Assembly: GCA_964468185.1 (NCBI GenBank)
Contig: CAYXTR010000010.1
Location: 85,805 to 149,804 of the forward strand
DNA: 64,000 nucleotides
Direction of reading: 5' to 3'
Source of the DNA: JANQFV01 sp964468185
Lineage (GTDB): Bacteria; Planctomycetota; Phycisphaerae; UBA1845; Fen-1342
Part shown: positions 27,333-35,673 of the stretch, piece by piece
How the letters are laid out: each line of letters starts with the position of its first letter
Position numbering within the stretch: the first letter of the stretch is position 1
Position numbers and translations under genes: made by a program
Notes under the pieces: model-generated
Seen by the model: only the letters and a program-made list of their open reading frames with translations
What the model was told of the DNA's origin: nothing
The model's database searches: none

Positions 27333-28424
27333 ATGCCTCAGAACGACTTTCTGCCGCTCCGCGGCTACGACCACATCGAATTCTACGTCGGCAACGCCAA
27401 ACAAGCCGCCCACTTCTACGACAAGACCTTCGGCTTCCAGCCCGTCGCCAAACTCGGCCTCGAAACCGGCTGCCGTGACCGGGCCAGCTACGTCATGCAA
27501 CAAGGCCAGGTCCGCTTCGTCCTGACCAGCTCTCTTACGCCTGACCACGAAATCAGCCGCCATAACGCGCTACATGGTGACGGCGTCAAAGTGATCGGCC
27601 TGGAGACGCACGATGTCGACGCCGCCATGCGCGAAGTCCGCGCTCGCGGTGCCACCATCGTCCAGCCCGCTCAGGCCTTCGAAGACGAGAACGGCGTCCT
27701 CAAGACCGGCATTATCAAGTACGCCGGCGATACCCTCATCAAACTTGTCGAACGCAGGAACTACCGCGGCGTCTACGCCCCCGGCTATCAGCCCCTCGAG
27801 ACTGCCGGCACCCAATCCACCGGCCTCGCTGCCATCGACCACATCGTCACCAACGTCCACCTCGGCGAAATGAACTACTGGGTCGACTGGTTCGAGCGCG
27901 TCATGGGCTTCTCCCAGCTCGCCCATTTCTCCGACGACGACATCAGCACCGAATACAGCGCCCTCATGAGCAAAGTCATGGAGGACGGCCGCAAGATCAA
28001 ACTCCCCATCAATGAACCCGCCGAAGGCAAGAAGAAGAGCCAGATCGACGAGTACCTCGACTGGTACAACGGCCCCGGCGTCCAGCACATCGCAATGAAC
28101 ACCAAGGACATCTGCGAAACAGTTCGCCAACTCCGTCAACGCGAAATCGATTTCCTCCGCGTCCCCGACACCTACTACGAAGACCTCAAGGACCGCGTCG
28201 GTGAGATCGACGAAGACATCGACGAGCTGCGCGAGCTCGGCATCCTCGTCGACCGCGACGACGACGGCTACCTCCTCCAAATCTTCACCCAACCCCTCCA
28301 GGACCGCCCCACCCTCTTCTTCGAAGTCATCGAACGCCACGGCTCCCGCGGCTTCGGCATCGGCAACTTCAAGGCCCTCTTCATCTCCCTCGAACGCGAG
28401 CAGGAACGCCGCGGCAACCTGTAG
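27333..28424 (+). CDS. hppD: 4-hydroxyphenylpyruvate dioxygenase
   Basis: Converts 4-hydroxyphenylpyruvate to homogentisate in tyrosine breakdown (and for tocopherol- or melanin-type products), using Fe(II) and O2. The 363 residues show the two-lobed vicinal-oxygen-chelate fold. The Fe ligands are the His in LAAIDHIVTNV, the His in GPGVQHIAMNTKD and the Glu in LFFEVIERHG. The N-terminal half repeats the fold (GYDHIEFYVGN). The ATG at 27333 is chosen because the longer frame from 27231 adds Arg-rich non-coding-like residues. No homogentisate dioxygenase gene is adjacent; pterin carbinolamine dehydratase lies 2.5 kb downstream. Confidence 0.95.
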   Translation: MPQNDFLPLRGYDHIEFYVGNAKQAAHFYDKTFGFQPVAKLGLETGCRDRASYVMQQGQVRFVLTSSLTPDHEISRHNALHGDGVKVIGLETHDVDAAMREVRARGATIVQPAQAFEDENGVLKTGIIKYAGDTLIKLVERRNYRGVYAPGYQPLETAGTQSTGLAAIDHIVTNVHLGEMNYWVDWFERVMGFSQLAHFSDDDISTEYSALMSKVMEDGRKIKLPINEPAEGKKKSQIDEYLDWYNGPGVQHIAMNTKDICETVRQLRQREIDFLRVPDTYYEDLKDRVGEIDEDIDELRELGILVDRDDDGYLLQIFTQPLQDRPTLFFEVIERHGSRGFGIGNFKALFISLEREQERRGNL

Positions 28425-28441
28425 CCGCATGCCGTGAACAC

Positions 28442-28464
28442 GGGCGGGAGTGTGCCTCCCGCCC
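28442..28464 (+). terminator. Hairpin terminator of hppD
   Basis: A perfect 9-bp stem (GGGCGGGAG/CTCCCGCCC) with a TGTGC loop begins 17 bases after the stop codon. No T tract follows. Confidence 0.55.
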
Positions 28465-28672
28465 TCCGTGACGGCCACACGTAACCAATCACCGCCGCAC
28501 GGGCCACTACTCTTGAGTAACGGCTTCTCAATACCGCGCGAAGCCCCCAACCAGGCCTTTCCACCACTCTCACCTGAATAACCCCTCACCCCACCCGTCT
28601 CTCTACCCGTAACGCTTGTCGACGAACAGACCCGGAAATGGAGCCGGGCATACCAGAAAGGAGGTTCGACAC

Positions 28673-29686
28673 ATGCGTACCCAGTGGACGACCGCGTGGG
28701 TGGCCGGTGCCACCCTGGTACTGACCGGGCTCGCCGGCTGCGGCACCCTCGATGTGGAGCAACTCGCCCGCGACGCCGTCGCCGGCATCACCGATCAGAC
28801 CGCCCAGCAACCAGGCGCCCTCAACGCCCAGGAAACCCAGTTCGCCCCCGATGGCCAGATGCCTCAGTTCTCTCAGGGTCAAGGCGGCCCCGGCAGACAT
28901 GGACCACTCCACCCGCCGCGCCCCCCACTTTCCGAAGAGCAGATGGAGCAGCTTCTGGCCCTCCGCGACCAGTACGACAACGGCGAAATCACCCTCGAGC
29001 AGTTCTGCGAACAAGCCATCTTGGTCATCGGCGAGCCGCCCTGCGGACCCCCGCTCCCGCCCATCGACCTCACCGCAGAGCAGCAGGAGCTGGCTGAGGC
29101 CATCTTCGCCGCCGCCCGCGACGAAACGCTCGCCCTCTTCGCCACCGCGCGCGAGAACGTCTACACCCAACTGACCGAGGACCAGGCGGCTACCCTGCTC
29201 GAAATCGAGGAAGCCATCGAACCCCCGCCCGTACCGCCCCTGTTGCCGCCCGATTGGCCCCAATGTGACGCGCCTGAGCCAAGTTGCGAGCGACCCGCCC
29301 TCGTCCCCCTCCGACCCTGCCCACCCCCGCCCGGCGACAACGGCGACATGCCGCCGATGGGGCCGTTCGCTGGCATGTCGGGAACCGTGGGGGGGCCGCC
29401 CCAAGGTATGGACGGGGCAGCCCCCGGACAGTGTGGCCAGGGCCCCGGCGGAGAGCGTGGTCCGCACGGGCCGCCGCCGCCTCCGCTGTGCATGAGCCCG
29501 GACCTCATCGAAGATCTCGCCCTCACCAACGAGCAGATCGAGGCCATCGAGTTCATCCACGACGACCTGCGAGTCGCCGCGGAAGCCGTGCGTGACACCG
29601 CCTGGGAGTCCTTCCTCGACCTCCTCACTGAGGAGCAACTGGAACAACTCGAACAGCTCCCACCCCCGCCCCCGCATCGCCCGTAA
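28673..29686 (+). CDS. Pro/Gly-rich lipoprotein with helical repeats
   Basis: A 337-residue predicted lipoprotein. The lipobox LTGLAGC follows an N-terminal helix. GGAGG lies just upstream of the ATG at 28673, which rules out the earlier ATG at 28616. Three helical units begin with a similar LSEEQ/LTAEQ/LTNEQ turn (for example LTAEQQELAEAIFAAARDETL and LTEEQLEQLEQL), separated by long Pro/Gly stretches. The spacing recalls Spy/CpxP-type LTxxQ motifs of periplasmic chaperones, but no direct homology can be claimed. Five Cys residues occur in the Pro-rich linkers. It probably sits on the outer-membrane side. Confidence 0.7.
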   Translation: MRTQWTTAWVAGATLVLTGLAGCGTLDVEQLARDAVAGITDQTAQQPGALNAQETQFAPDGQMPQFSQGQGGPGRHGPLHPPRPPLSEEQMEQLLALRDQYDNGEITLEQFCEQAILVIGEPPCGPPLPPIDLTAEQQELAEAIFAAARDETLALFATARENVYTQLTEDQAATLLEIEEAIEPPPVPPLLPPDWPQCDAPEPSCERPALVPLRPCPPPPGDNGDMPPMGPFAGMSGTVGGPPQGMDGAAPGQCGQGPGGERGPHGPPPPPLCMSPDLIEDLALTNEQIEAIEFIHDDLRVAAEAVRDTAWESFLDLLTEEQLEQLEQLPPPPPHRP

Positions 29687-29717
29687 AAACGCCATAACCC
29701 CACGTACCCGCAGGAAG

Positions 29718-29781
29718 GCAACGCCAGGCCGCCACGCCTGGCGTTGCTGCACACTGTAGCGCCAGGCCTCGGCGCCTGGCG
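29718..29781. repeat. Pair of GCCAGGC palindromes (REP-like)
   Basis: A perfect 12-bp stem (GCAACGCCAGGC/GCCTGGCGTTGC, 29718-29747) is followed by a second hairpin with the same core (CGCCAGGC/GCCTGGCG, 29760-29781). A related half-site, TAGCGCCAGG, recurs near 30577. The first may end the lipoprotein transcript; the shared core suggests a dispersed palindromic repeat. Confidence 0.5.
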
Positions 29782-29944
29782 ACGGCCGCTACCAGCACGG
29801 TGAACCAGCGCGGCCGGCCCCCGTCGTCGGCCGCTCCCCTCGCCTCGCGGCCCGCCCCTACGCAACGCCCGCCCATCTACGCCCTATAATCCCGACAGGT
29901 AAACGGGCCAGTCACTCGGCAATGCAAACCGAAGGGAGTCTTTC

Positions 29945-30544
29945 ATGCGCACGCTCACGCCACTCACCATCCTCGTTGCCATCACCCTCCCCCTCCTCGT
30001 CCTCGCCCAGGAAGAGCCGAACACCCCCCAGGACAAAACCCAGCACTACAAGGTCGACCCGGTCCACTCCTCCAACGTCTTCAGTATCAAGCACTTGAAC
30101 GTCGCAAACTTCTACGGCCGCTTCAACGAAATGTCCGGCGCGTTTACGTTCAATGACGCCAACCCCAACGAAAACTCCCTCGACATCCAGATCAATACCG
30201 CCAGCGTCGACACCAACAACGACGACCGCGACAAACACCTGCGCTCCGCCGACTTTTTCGACGCCGCCAAATACCCCCTCATCACCTTCAAAAGCTCCGC
30301 GTTCAAGAAAACTTCCGATAACATCTACAAAGTCCGCGGCGAACTCGCCCTCCACGGCAAAACCCGCTCCCTCGAAGTCGAGCTCAAACACACCGGCTCC
30401 GGGAAAGACCCCTGGGGCAAATACCGCGCCGGCTGGGAATCCCGCTTCTCCATCAAACGCAGCGACTTCGGCATGACCACCATGCTGGACGGCCTCAGCG
30501 ACCAGGTCGACCTCATCATCAGCGTAGAGGGCATCCGCCAGTAG
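29945..30544 (+). CDS. YceI-family periplasmic protein
   Basis: A 199-residue exported protein. A signal peptide (LTILVAITLPLLVLAQ) precedes a YceI lipocalin-like domain: YKVDPVHSSNVFSIKHLNVANFYG, SVDTNNDDRDKHLRS, FFDAAKYPLITFKS, GELALHGKTRSLEVEL and FSIKRSDFGM. The family binds isoprenoid-type lipids in a beta-barrel pocket; the ligand here is unknown. GAAGGGAG precedes the ATG and a TATAAT box lies at 29885, 55 bases upstream. Confidence 0.92.
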   Translation: MRTLTPLTILVAITLPLLVLAQEEPNTPQDKTQHYKVDPVHSSNVFSIKHLNVANFYGRFNEMSGAFTFNDANPNENSLDIQINTASVDTNNDDRDKHLRSADFFDAAKYPLITFKSSAFKKTSDNIYKVRGELALHGKTRSLEVELKHTGSGKDPWGKYRAGWESRFSIKRSDFGMTTMLDGLSDQVDLIISVEGIRQ

Positions 30545-30901
30545 ACGCCGCAACCAGTTCCACGAAGTTCGACGAGTAGCGCCAGGTCTCCGAGCCCGGC
30601 CCCCCACGGTGTGCTACGCCTCCGACACGCCCTACGTCGCCACCAACGCAACTACCAGCCTGGTTCATCTGCCCGGTTACCCATCTCCGCCCGGCACAGC
30701 AGTAGGGGGGCCGCGACCGGCCCATCCCGACGCATCGCCATTCCCACACATCCTCCACCCCGCGCAGCAGCCAGGACGCGCCTCCCCCCGGCCAAATCTC
30801 GATCCCGCAATCCCCTCCCGCAAAATCCCCCGCCATCCCGCCTCCCAGCATACAATCTCCAAAAACGAGCAGGAATAAACCCGAACCGAAGGGAGCCCCC
30901 C
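30545..30901. other. Intergenic region upstream of the pterin dehydratase gene
   Basis: No gene is supported; open frames here are Pro/Arg/Ser-rich. The left end carries a degenerate TAGCGCCAGG repeat half. The right end carries the AAGGGAG ribosome-binding site of the next gene. Confidence 0.4.
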
Positions 30902-31231
30902 ATGTCCGAACTCGCAACCAGAAAGTGCGTTCCTTGTCGCGGCGGCGTGCCCGCCCTCGGCGCCGATGAAATCACCCCGCTTCTCAACCAACTCGACGGC
31001 TGGGAGGTCGTCGACAACCACCACCTCGTCAAAAGCTACGCCTTCCCCGACTTCGTTTCCGCCCTCGGCTTCGTCAACAAGATCGGCAACCTCGCCGAGA
31101 ACGAAGGCCATCACCCCGACCTCTACCTCGCCTACGGCAAGGTCGGCGTCCAGATCTTCACCCACAAAGTCGACGGCCTGACCGAAAGCGACTTCATCCT
31201 CGCCGCCAAAATCGACGGTCTGCCGAGATAA
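30902..31231 (+). CDS. 4a-hydroxytetrahydrobiopterin (pterin-4a-carbinolamine) dehydratase
   Basis: Dehydrates the 4a-carbinolamine formed by pterin-dependent aromatic amino acid hydroxylases, allowing the cofactor to recycle. It has 109 residues, as expected. Signatures: LDGWEVVDNHHLVKSYAFPDF, the catalytic ENEGHHPDLYLAYGKVGVQIFTH region and GLTESDFILAAKID. The ATG at 30902 has an AAGGGAG site. With hppD 2.5 kb upstream it suggests a Phe to Tyr to homogentisate route, although no phenylalanine hydroxylase is in the window. Confidence 0.93.
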   Translation: MSELATRKCVPCRGGVPALGADEITPLLNQLDGWEVVDNHHLVKSYAFPDFVSALGFVNKIGNLAENEGHHPDLYLAYGKVGVQIFTHKVDGLTESDFILAAKIDGLPR

Positions 31232-31511
31232 TGACCGGCCGAGTGTCCGCGTGAGTCGTGCTCGAGTGGTCGCGAACGCGAGGACTCCTGGTCGACGCTG
31301 CGCCATTGGGCCGTTCAAATTCTCACGCCAACCTGTCAGATGCGATCCCCTTTTGCGATCGGTGCAGTAGGGCCCCGGCACAGGGCCGCGGGCACGCACA
31401 GTGCGCCCGGCGTATGCCCGGCACGCTGATGCACAAACCGTCGGAGGCGGAAAGCGGGCCGTTTCAGCGGACAATCCGCCACGACCTCACGCTCATGCAG
31501 AAGGAGAAAGC

Positions 31512-32198
31512 ATGCGAAACTCTTGTGTGGTACTCTTGTTCTCACTCGCCGTGGTGGGACTCCCCGCCGCCGCCAACCCCGAAGTCGTCTATACGGCCGA
31601 CTTTGAGGACGGTTTGATCCCCGGCGAGTTCAGCGGCGGTGGCGTCATCGCCGACACGGCCGAAATGAGCGAGGTAGGTTTCGGAGCCTACTGCTTGCAC
31701 GGCGACGACAACCCCACCACATTGACACTCACGGGGTTGCCAGCTCACAACAGTCTCTCGCTGGACTTCATCGTCGCCATGATCGGCTCCTGGGACGGCT
31801 TGGAGTACGATGCCGGCGGCAACCCCAACTCCATCCCGGACTACTGGTCAGTGACCGTCGACGGCGAGTCCATCTTCACCGAGACGTTCGACAATCACCC
31901 CGCCGAAGAGTTCGACCAGACCTTTGTACCGCCCGAGGGCAGCGTATTGGCACGCTTCGCGCTGCTTCCCGGCTGGGGCGAGTCATACTCGGCGTACGAC
32001 ATGTCCTACGTCGACGCCTTCCAGGATATCCCGCACACTGCCGACAGCGTGACCATTGAGTGGTTCGCGCACGGCGACGGCTACGAGGGCATCGGAAACG
32101 AGAGCTGGGCGATCGACAATCTCTCGATCACAGCCGTCCCCGAGCCGGCCAGCCTGCTGCTGATCGGCCTGGTCGGTCTGCTGCGTCGCCGCCGCTAG
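31512..32198 (+). CDS. PEP-CTERM anchored exported protein
   Basis: A 228-residue exported protein. The signal peptide (VVLLFSLAVVGLPAAA) starts at ATG 31512, with AAGGAG upstream. The C-terminus is a PEP-CTERM sorting signal: VPEPASLLLIGLVGLLRRRR. The mature part is beta-rich with WSVTVDGESIFTETFDN and ESWAIDNLSI, a jelly-roll-like pattern seen in many PEP-CTERM proteins. Exosortase-type enzymes would process it; none is in the window. Its function is unknown. Confidence 0.85.
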   Translation: MRNSCVVLLFSLAVVGLPAAANPEVVYTADFEDGLIPGEFSGGGVIADTAEMSEVGFGAYCLHGDDNPTTLTLTGLPAHNSLSLDFIVAMIGSWDGLEYDAGGNPNSIPDYWSVTVDGESIFTETFDNHPAEEFDQTFVPPEGSVLARFALLPGWGESYSAYDMSYVDAFQDIPHTADSVTIEWFAHGDGYEGIGNESWAIDNLSITAVPEPASLLLIGLVGLLRRRR

Positions 32199-32230
32199 CG
32201 GCTCTTCCTGAAACCTGAGACCACAGCGGG

Positions 32231-32303
32231 CGGAGCCACGGGAGCCGGCTTCGCCTGACAGACCGCCGCACCGAGTGGAGCCCCGGGAGCCGGCCCCACT
32301 CGG
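32231..32303. repeat. GC-rich direct repeat and hairpin next to the RAYT unit
   Basis: GGAGCCACGGGAGCCGGC (near 32232) recurs as GGAGCCCCGGGAGCCGGC (near 32277) with one change. The second copy lies within a hairpin formed by CCGAGTGG (32271) and CCACTCGG (32296). This resembles REP-type repeats and abuts the RAYT element. Confidence 0.4.
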
Positions 32304-32320
32304 CCGCGGCCACCTAATTA

Positions 32321-33164
32321 GGGACAGCCACCTATTTACGGCCCACTCTCTGCCCCGCGCGCGCTCCACCCCGTTCGCCCAAGTCACCAAACAGTCAGTG
32401 TCTATGACCCCCGCTTGCGCCTCCGCCGCACCTTCTTCTCCGCCCTCCGCGGCCGCCCAACCGGGTTCGCCCGCAGCCGCCGCCCCAATTTCGCCTCCAG
32501 CTTCGCCACCCACCGATCCTCCGCCAGCGGCCGCCCCGTCCGCACCGCCCGCCAGAACCGCCCACGCCACGCTTCATCCGCCGGCTCTACCAGTTGTGCC
32601 CGCCACCGCGCCGCCGTCCACTCCGCCTCCCACCATGCCAGATCCAGCACCTCCATGGTGTCCGTCGCCATCCCGACATGCACCGCCGCACTGCTCCACG
32701 GCCACCGCCACGCCCGCCGTACCAGCCGCGCCCGCACCGGATTCCGCTCCACATACGCCACCGCCCGCCACAAATGCGTCTCATCCAGCGGGCACGAGTA
32801 AAACCGCCCCTGCCACAAATGCCCGCTCCGCCCTTGCAGCCGGTTGATTAGCTGCGTATGCGCAAAATGCGTCCGCCCGACCGCCGCCGCCAGCCCCTCC
32901 TCATCCTCCGGCACCAGCACCAGGTGCACATGGTTGTTCATCAGACAATAGGCCAGCACGTCCACCCCGGCGGCCGCACACCGATCGCGCAGCGTTTCCA
33001 GATACGCCCGCCGATCCTCATCCGCGACGAAGATGTCCTGCCAATTATTCCCCCGCTGTGTGACGTGGTGCGGCACCTGCGGAATGACAATCCGAGCACT
33101 TCGCGGCATAACCCAAAACCCTACCACCCCGCCCACCCCGCGTCAAGATATTAGTGACTGTCCC
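32321..33164 (-). mobile_element. RAYT transposase unit with inverted GGGACAG ends
   Basis: The + strand at 32321 reads GGGACAGCCACCTATTT. The complement of 33148-33164 reads GGGACAGTCACTAATAT, 13 of 17 matching, so the gene between is bounded by an inverted pair. The same GGGACAG terminus occurs at 34389, 34506 and 35575, linking these sequences to one family of elements. Confidence 0.6.
32402..33109 (-). CDS. REP-associated tyrosine transposase (RAYT, Y1_Tnp family)
   Basis: A 235-residue single-strand DNA transposase of the IS200/IS605-related Y1 group. Signatures: MPRSARIVIPQVPHHVTQRGN at the start, the HUH motif in MNNHVHLVLVPE, LWQGRFYSCPLD, and the Tyr-containing AVAYVERNPVRARLV. The C-terminus is basic (KKVRRRRKRGS), likely binding DNA. 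ATG 33109 is chosen because the family begins MPRxxR; nine more upstream residues are open. RAYTs mobilise short palindromic repeats, and several such repeats occur around this gene. Confidence 0.9.
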   Translation of the reverse strand: MPRSARIVIPQVPHHVTQRGNNWQDIFVADEDRRAYLETLRDRCAAAGVDVLAYCLMNNHVHLVLVPEDEEGLAAAVGRTHFAHTQLINRLQGRSGHLWQGRFYSCPLDETHLWRAVAYVERNPVRARLVRRAWRWPWSSAAVHVGMATDTMEVLDLAWWEAEWTAARWRAQLVEPADEAWRGRFWRAVRTGRPLAEDRWVAKLEAKLGRRLRANPVGRPRRAEKKVRRRRKRGS

Positions 33165-33566
33165 TGTTATTCCCCGGCTGAATTGCCCCCAACTCCACCT
33201 GCGGGCGGCCGAGCAGGCGGGATTCGCGAGGTGAAACCGCCTGCCGTGAGATTCTCGCGCGAGCGACAAAGCTCCGTTCAGGCACCACGCTTAGCGCAGC
33301 GAGACCCCTTTGTTTGAAGAATACCGGCGAACAGTGCCGATTAAAACTTCGATTACCGACCCTCTTGCGGAGTCGGTGAGTTTCCGTGGATCGAGTAAGT
33401 GGCCGAGTGGGTCAAGCCCGTAAGCAGCATACCGGAACAACCCGGAGCGCGGTGCAGGAAGACTGGCCGCGACTCGGGAAGCAGGCCTCGAGTGCTGTCG
33501 TCAGCAGCTCGCAACCGAGGGTTGACCGTCGTCCGCGAGGATAAGAGTGGCAGCCGGGAGCTACGA
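33165..33566. other. Intergenic region before the first FkbM gene
   Basis: No gene is supported. Base composition falls and the strand bias weakens from here to about 35.5 kb, as expected for acquired DNA. The FkbM frame stays open upstream to 33399, but the added residues look non-coding. Confidence 0.4.
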
Positions 33567-34346
33567 ATGAAACGAGCAGTCGTAAACGTGTTGCGTTGTC
33601 TGCCGCGCCGCTTGCGCAATGCGCTCATGCACATCGGCTTTGATATTGCTCAAGATGAGTTCGTTCGGTTCGCATTTCAATACGCTTTCGCACCGCATAT
33701 GTTCCACGGATTGGAGTTGCTTCGGGAGCGGGGTTTCAGTCCGCAGACTATCGTCGACATCGGCGCTTTCCAGGGCGATTGGTCGCGCGGGGTTCATGCA
33801 ATCTGGCCCGACGCGCAGTTTCATATGATTGAGCCCCAAGCCGCTCGGATCGCGAAAGTTCGTGAGACAGCTGAGAAACTGGGTGCGACGCTGATTCCAG
33901 AACTCCTTGGACGGACGGAAGGGGCGGAAGTCGAGTTCAACGTGATGGAATCTGGCTCGTCTGTGCTCCCCGAGAATAGCCCCGTACCGCGTGAAGTTGA
34001 GCGTCGTACACTCCGCACGATTGACGGCCTCATCGATGCGACAACTCTACCGAAACCCGTCCTTGTGAAGATCGATGCGCAGGGTTATGAACTGGAGGTC
34101 CTAGCCGGAGGTCCCAAGCTCGTTGCACATACCGACGCCGTGCTTCTGGAAGTATCTCTAATCGAGATCAACAAGGGCGCACCGTTGGCAGCAGAGGTTA
34201 TTGCGACGTTGGCGAAGCACGGTCTGTTTATGTGTGAAATCCTCGAGATCCACCGACGCCCGTTGGACCGCGCGATGAACCAAGTGGATATTCTGTTTGT
34301 CCGACAAGATCACTCGCTGATGACGGATACGCGGCACTGGGCGTAG
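33567..34346 (+). CDS. FkbM-family methyltransferase (copy 1)
   Basis: A 259-residue SAM-dependent methyltransferase. Motif I is VDIGAFQGDWSRGVHAIWPDA; FHMIEPQAARIAKVRE follows; the later FkbM signature is VLVKIDAQGYELEVLAGG. FkbM enzymes O-methylate sugars or polyketides, and in bacteria they often belong to surface-glycan clusters. The ATG at 33567 has GGGAG upstream. The sequence is less GC-rich than its neighbours and lies beside mobile-element ends, so transfer is likely. A second FkbM gene faces it from the right. Confidence 0.85.
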   Translation: MKRAVVNVLRCLPRRLRNALMHIGFDIAQDEFVRFAFQYAFAPHMFHGLELLRERGFSPQTIVDIGAFQGDWSRGVHAIWPDAQFHMIEPQAARIAKVRETAEKLGATLIPELLGRTEGAEVEFNVMESGSSVLPENSPVPREVERRTLRTIDGLIDATTLPKPVLVKIDAQGYELEVLAGGPKLVAHTDAVLLEVSLIEINKGAPLAAEVIATLAKHGLFMCEILEIHRRPLDRAMNQVDILFVRQDHSLMTDTRHWA

Positions 34347-34388
34347 TCAGCCCTCAAAAACCCGGGATCAAACCGGGGGATCAAACCC

Positions 34389-34506
34389 GGGACAGCCACG
34401 AACGCCATTAAGTTACGCACCAGCCGTTTTCGAGCAGCTCGCGTTTCAGTTCTTCACGCGGACGCGTCATTCTCGAGTAACCCAGAATGGCGTTCGTGAC
34501 TGTCCC
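34389..34506. mobile_element. 118-bp MITE-like palindromic element
   Basis: The ends, 34389-34409 and 34486-34506, are 21-base inverted repeats beginning GGGACAG and differing at one position (CCACGAACG against CGTTCGTGA). The middle, on the minus strand, holds a 20-codon frame from ATG at 34470 to TAA at 34408 (MTRPREELKRELLENGWCVT). The termini match those around the RAYT gene, which could mobilise it. Repeats of ATCAAACC(C)GGG lie just left of it. Confidence 0.6.
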
Positions 34507-34571
34507 TGTTATCCCTTATAATCCTCTGTGGGCCGAGTCTTGGCAGCAATCGAGGCTCGTGACGGCGGACT

Positions 34572-35465
34572 TCATAATCCAGCGATTCTCGCTAGTGCAT
34601 CACCGTCGCCCACCGCCAGAACGTCGTGTCCGACCGTCCCGCTCGGGCGGGTCAGGTCGAGGGGGTCGACTCGAACGCGCGTCAGCGCCCAAGGCACCGC
34701 AAAGAAACGATATCCAAACTCGCGCAGCAAGACAATGGTCGGTTCGTCGGCATACGAGCCATGACTGCCGGAATTGAGTTCGAACAGGATGGCCCCCGGA
34801 CGGTGCTTGCTTTCAAGCAACTCATGCGCTCCACGGAGCACTTCGGCCTCGAACCCCTCGACGTCGATCTTCACGAACCGAACCCGTTCGATCCCATGTT
34901 CGCTCAACACGACTGACAGCGGTCGTACCGGAACGGTCAGCATTTGCGCCGCATCCTTGGCTCGTGCAGGTAGCAAAGACGCCGCTCCTGCATTGAGAGC
35001 AGGAACAAACAGCTCCAATTGCGTCTCGGCGGAGCCCAATGCAATGGGGTGAATTGTCGCATTCGTTACGCCGTTTCGTTCAAGCGACGATTGCAGCAGG
35101 CGTTGCATTCGAGGATTGGGTTCAAAACAGTGCAGTCGACCGGATGGCCCCACGAGTTTGGCAAGCAGCAGCGAAATGATCCCGATGTTCGCTCCAATGT
35201 CTATAACCGTGTCGCCGGGGCGCACGAGTCTTCTGCAGATCCAGGTGATTTTGGGGTCGAGGTCGCCTGTAAAGTACGCGGCGCGTCCTACGTAGTCGTC
35301 CAGCGGCGCGAGAAGCAGGCCGCCAGCGGTACGCGCCCATGTCTCCTCCGACGTCGACCCCGCCAACACTTGCACCAGCTTCGAATTCGCGAGAGTTCCA
35401 CGCCCGCTAACAAAAGGGTACCTTCGCGTAAACATGGCGATGAGGGATTGGCGCAACGAAGGCAT
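34572..35465 (-). CDS. FkbM-family methyltransferase (copy 2)
   Basis: A 297-residue methyltransferase, if started at the ATG (MPSLRQ) at 35465; the frame is open to 35531. Motif I is VIDIGANIGIISLLLAKLVG, then LHCFEPNPRMQRLL, and the FkbM signature VRFVKIDVEGFEAEVLRGA. An N-terminal region of about 60 residues precedes the fold. It converges on copy 1 across the palindromic element. The two proteins share the family pattern but are not recent duplicates. A role in glycan or lipid methylation is inferred. Confidence 0.85.
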   Translation of the reverse strand: MPSLRQSLIAMFTRRYPFVSGRGTLANSKLVQVLAGSTSEETWARTAGGLLLAPLDDYVGRAAYFTGDLDPKITWICRRLVRPGDTVIDIGANIGIISLLLAKLVGPSGRLHCFEPNPRMQRLLQSSLERNGVTNATIHPIALGSAETQLELFVPALNAGAASLLPARAKDAAQMLTVPVRPLSVVLSEHGIERVRFVKIDVEGFEAEVLRGAHELLESKHRPGAILFELNSGSHGSYADEPTIVLLREFGYRFFAVPWALTRVRVDPLDLTRPSGTVGHDVLAVGDGDALARIAGL

Positions 35466-35574
35466 CGATCGGCTCCATTCTTGGTAGCATCCGCTTACGG
35501 TCCGCCAGCAGACATTGCCAATATACCACATCGGCTCACCCGGCTAAGTCCGCATGGTGAGAAACCTGGCGTTC

Positions 35575-35591
35575 GGGACAGCCACCAATTT
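35575..35591 (+). repeat. Orphan GGGACAG element end
   Basis: GGGACAGCCACCAATTT matches the left end of the RAYT unit (GGGACAGCCACCTATTT) except for one base. No inverted partner was found to the right, so it is probably the remnant of a broken element whose other end was lost near the IS4 junction. Confidence 0.5.
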
Positions 35592-35673
35592 CACGCCACG
35601 TCCCACCGAGCCGACCCGGCCACTCCGCCAACCCGACCGCCGCCTGATCGCGCCACCAGCACACTCGATTTCA

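Noticed and set aside
33385..33430. Text resembling a tRNA-Ser/Leu D-arm (GGCCGAGTGGGTCAAGC)
   Set aside because: No matching acceptor, anticodon or T arms could be paired around it.
34360..34390. Short tandem repeat (ATCAAACCCGGG-type) as a possible CRISPR
   Set aside because: Only two to three imperfect units without spacers of constant length.
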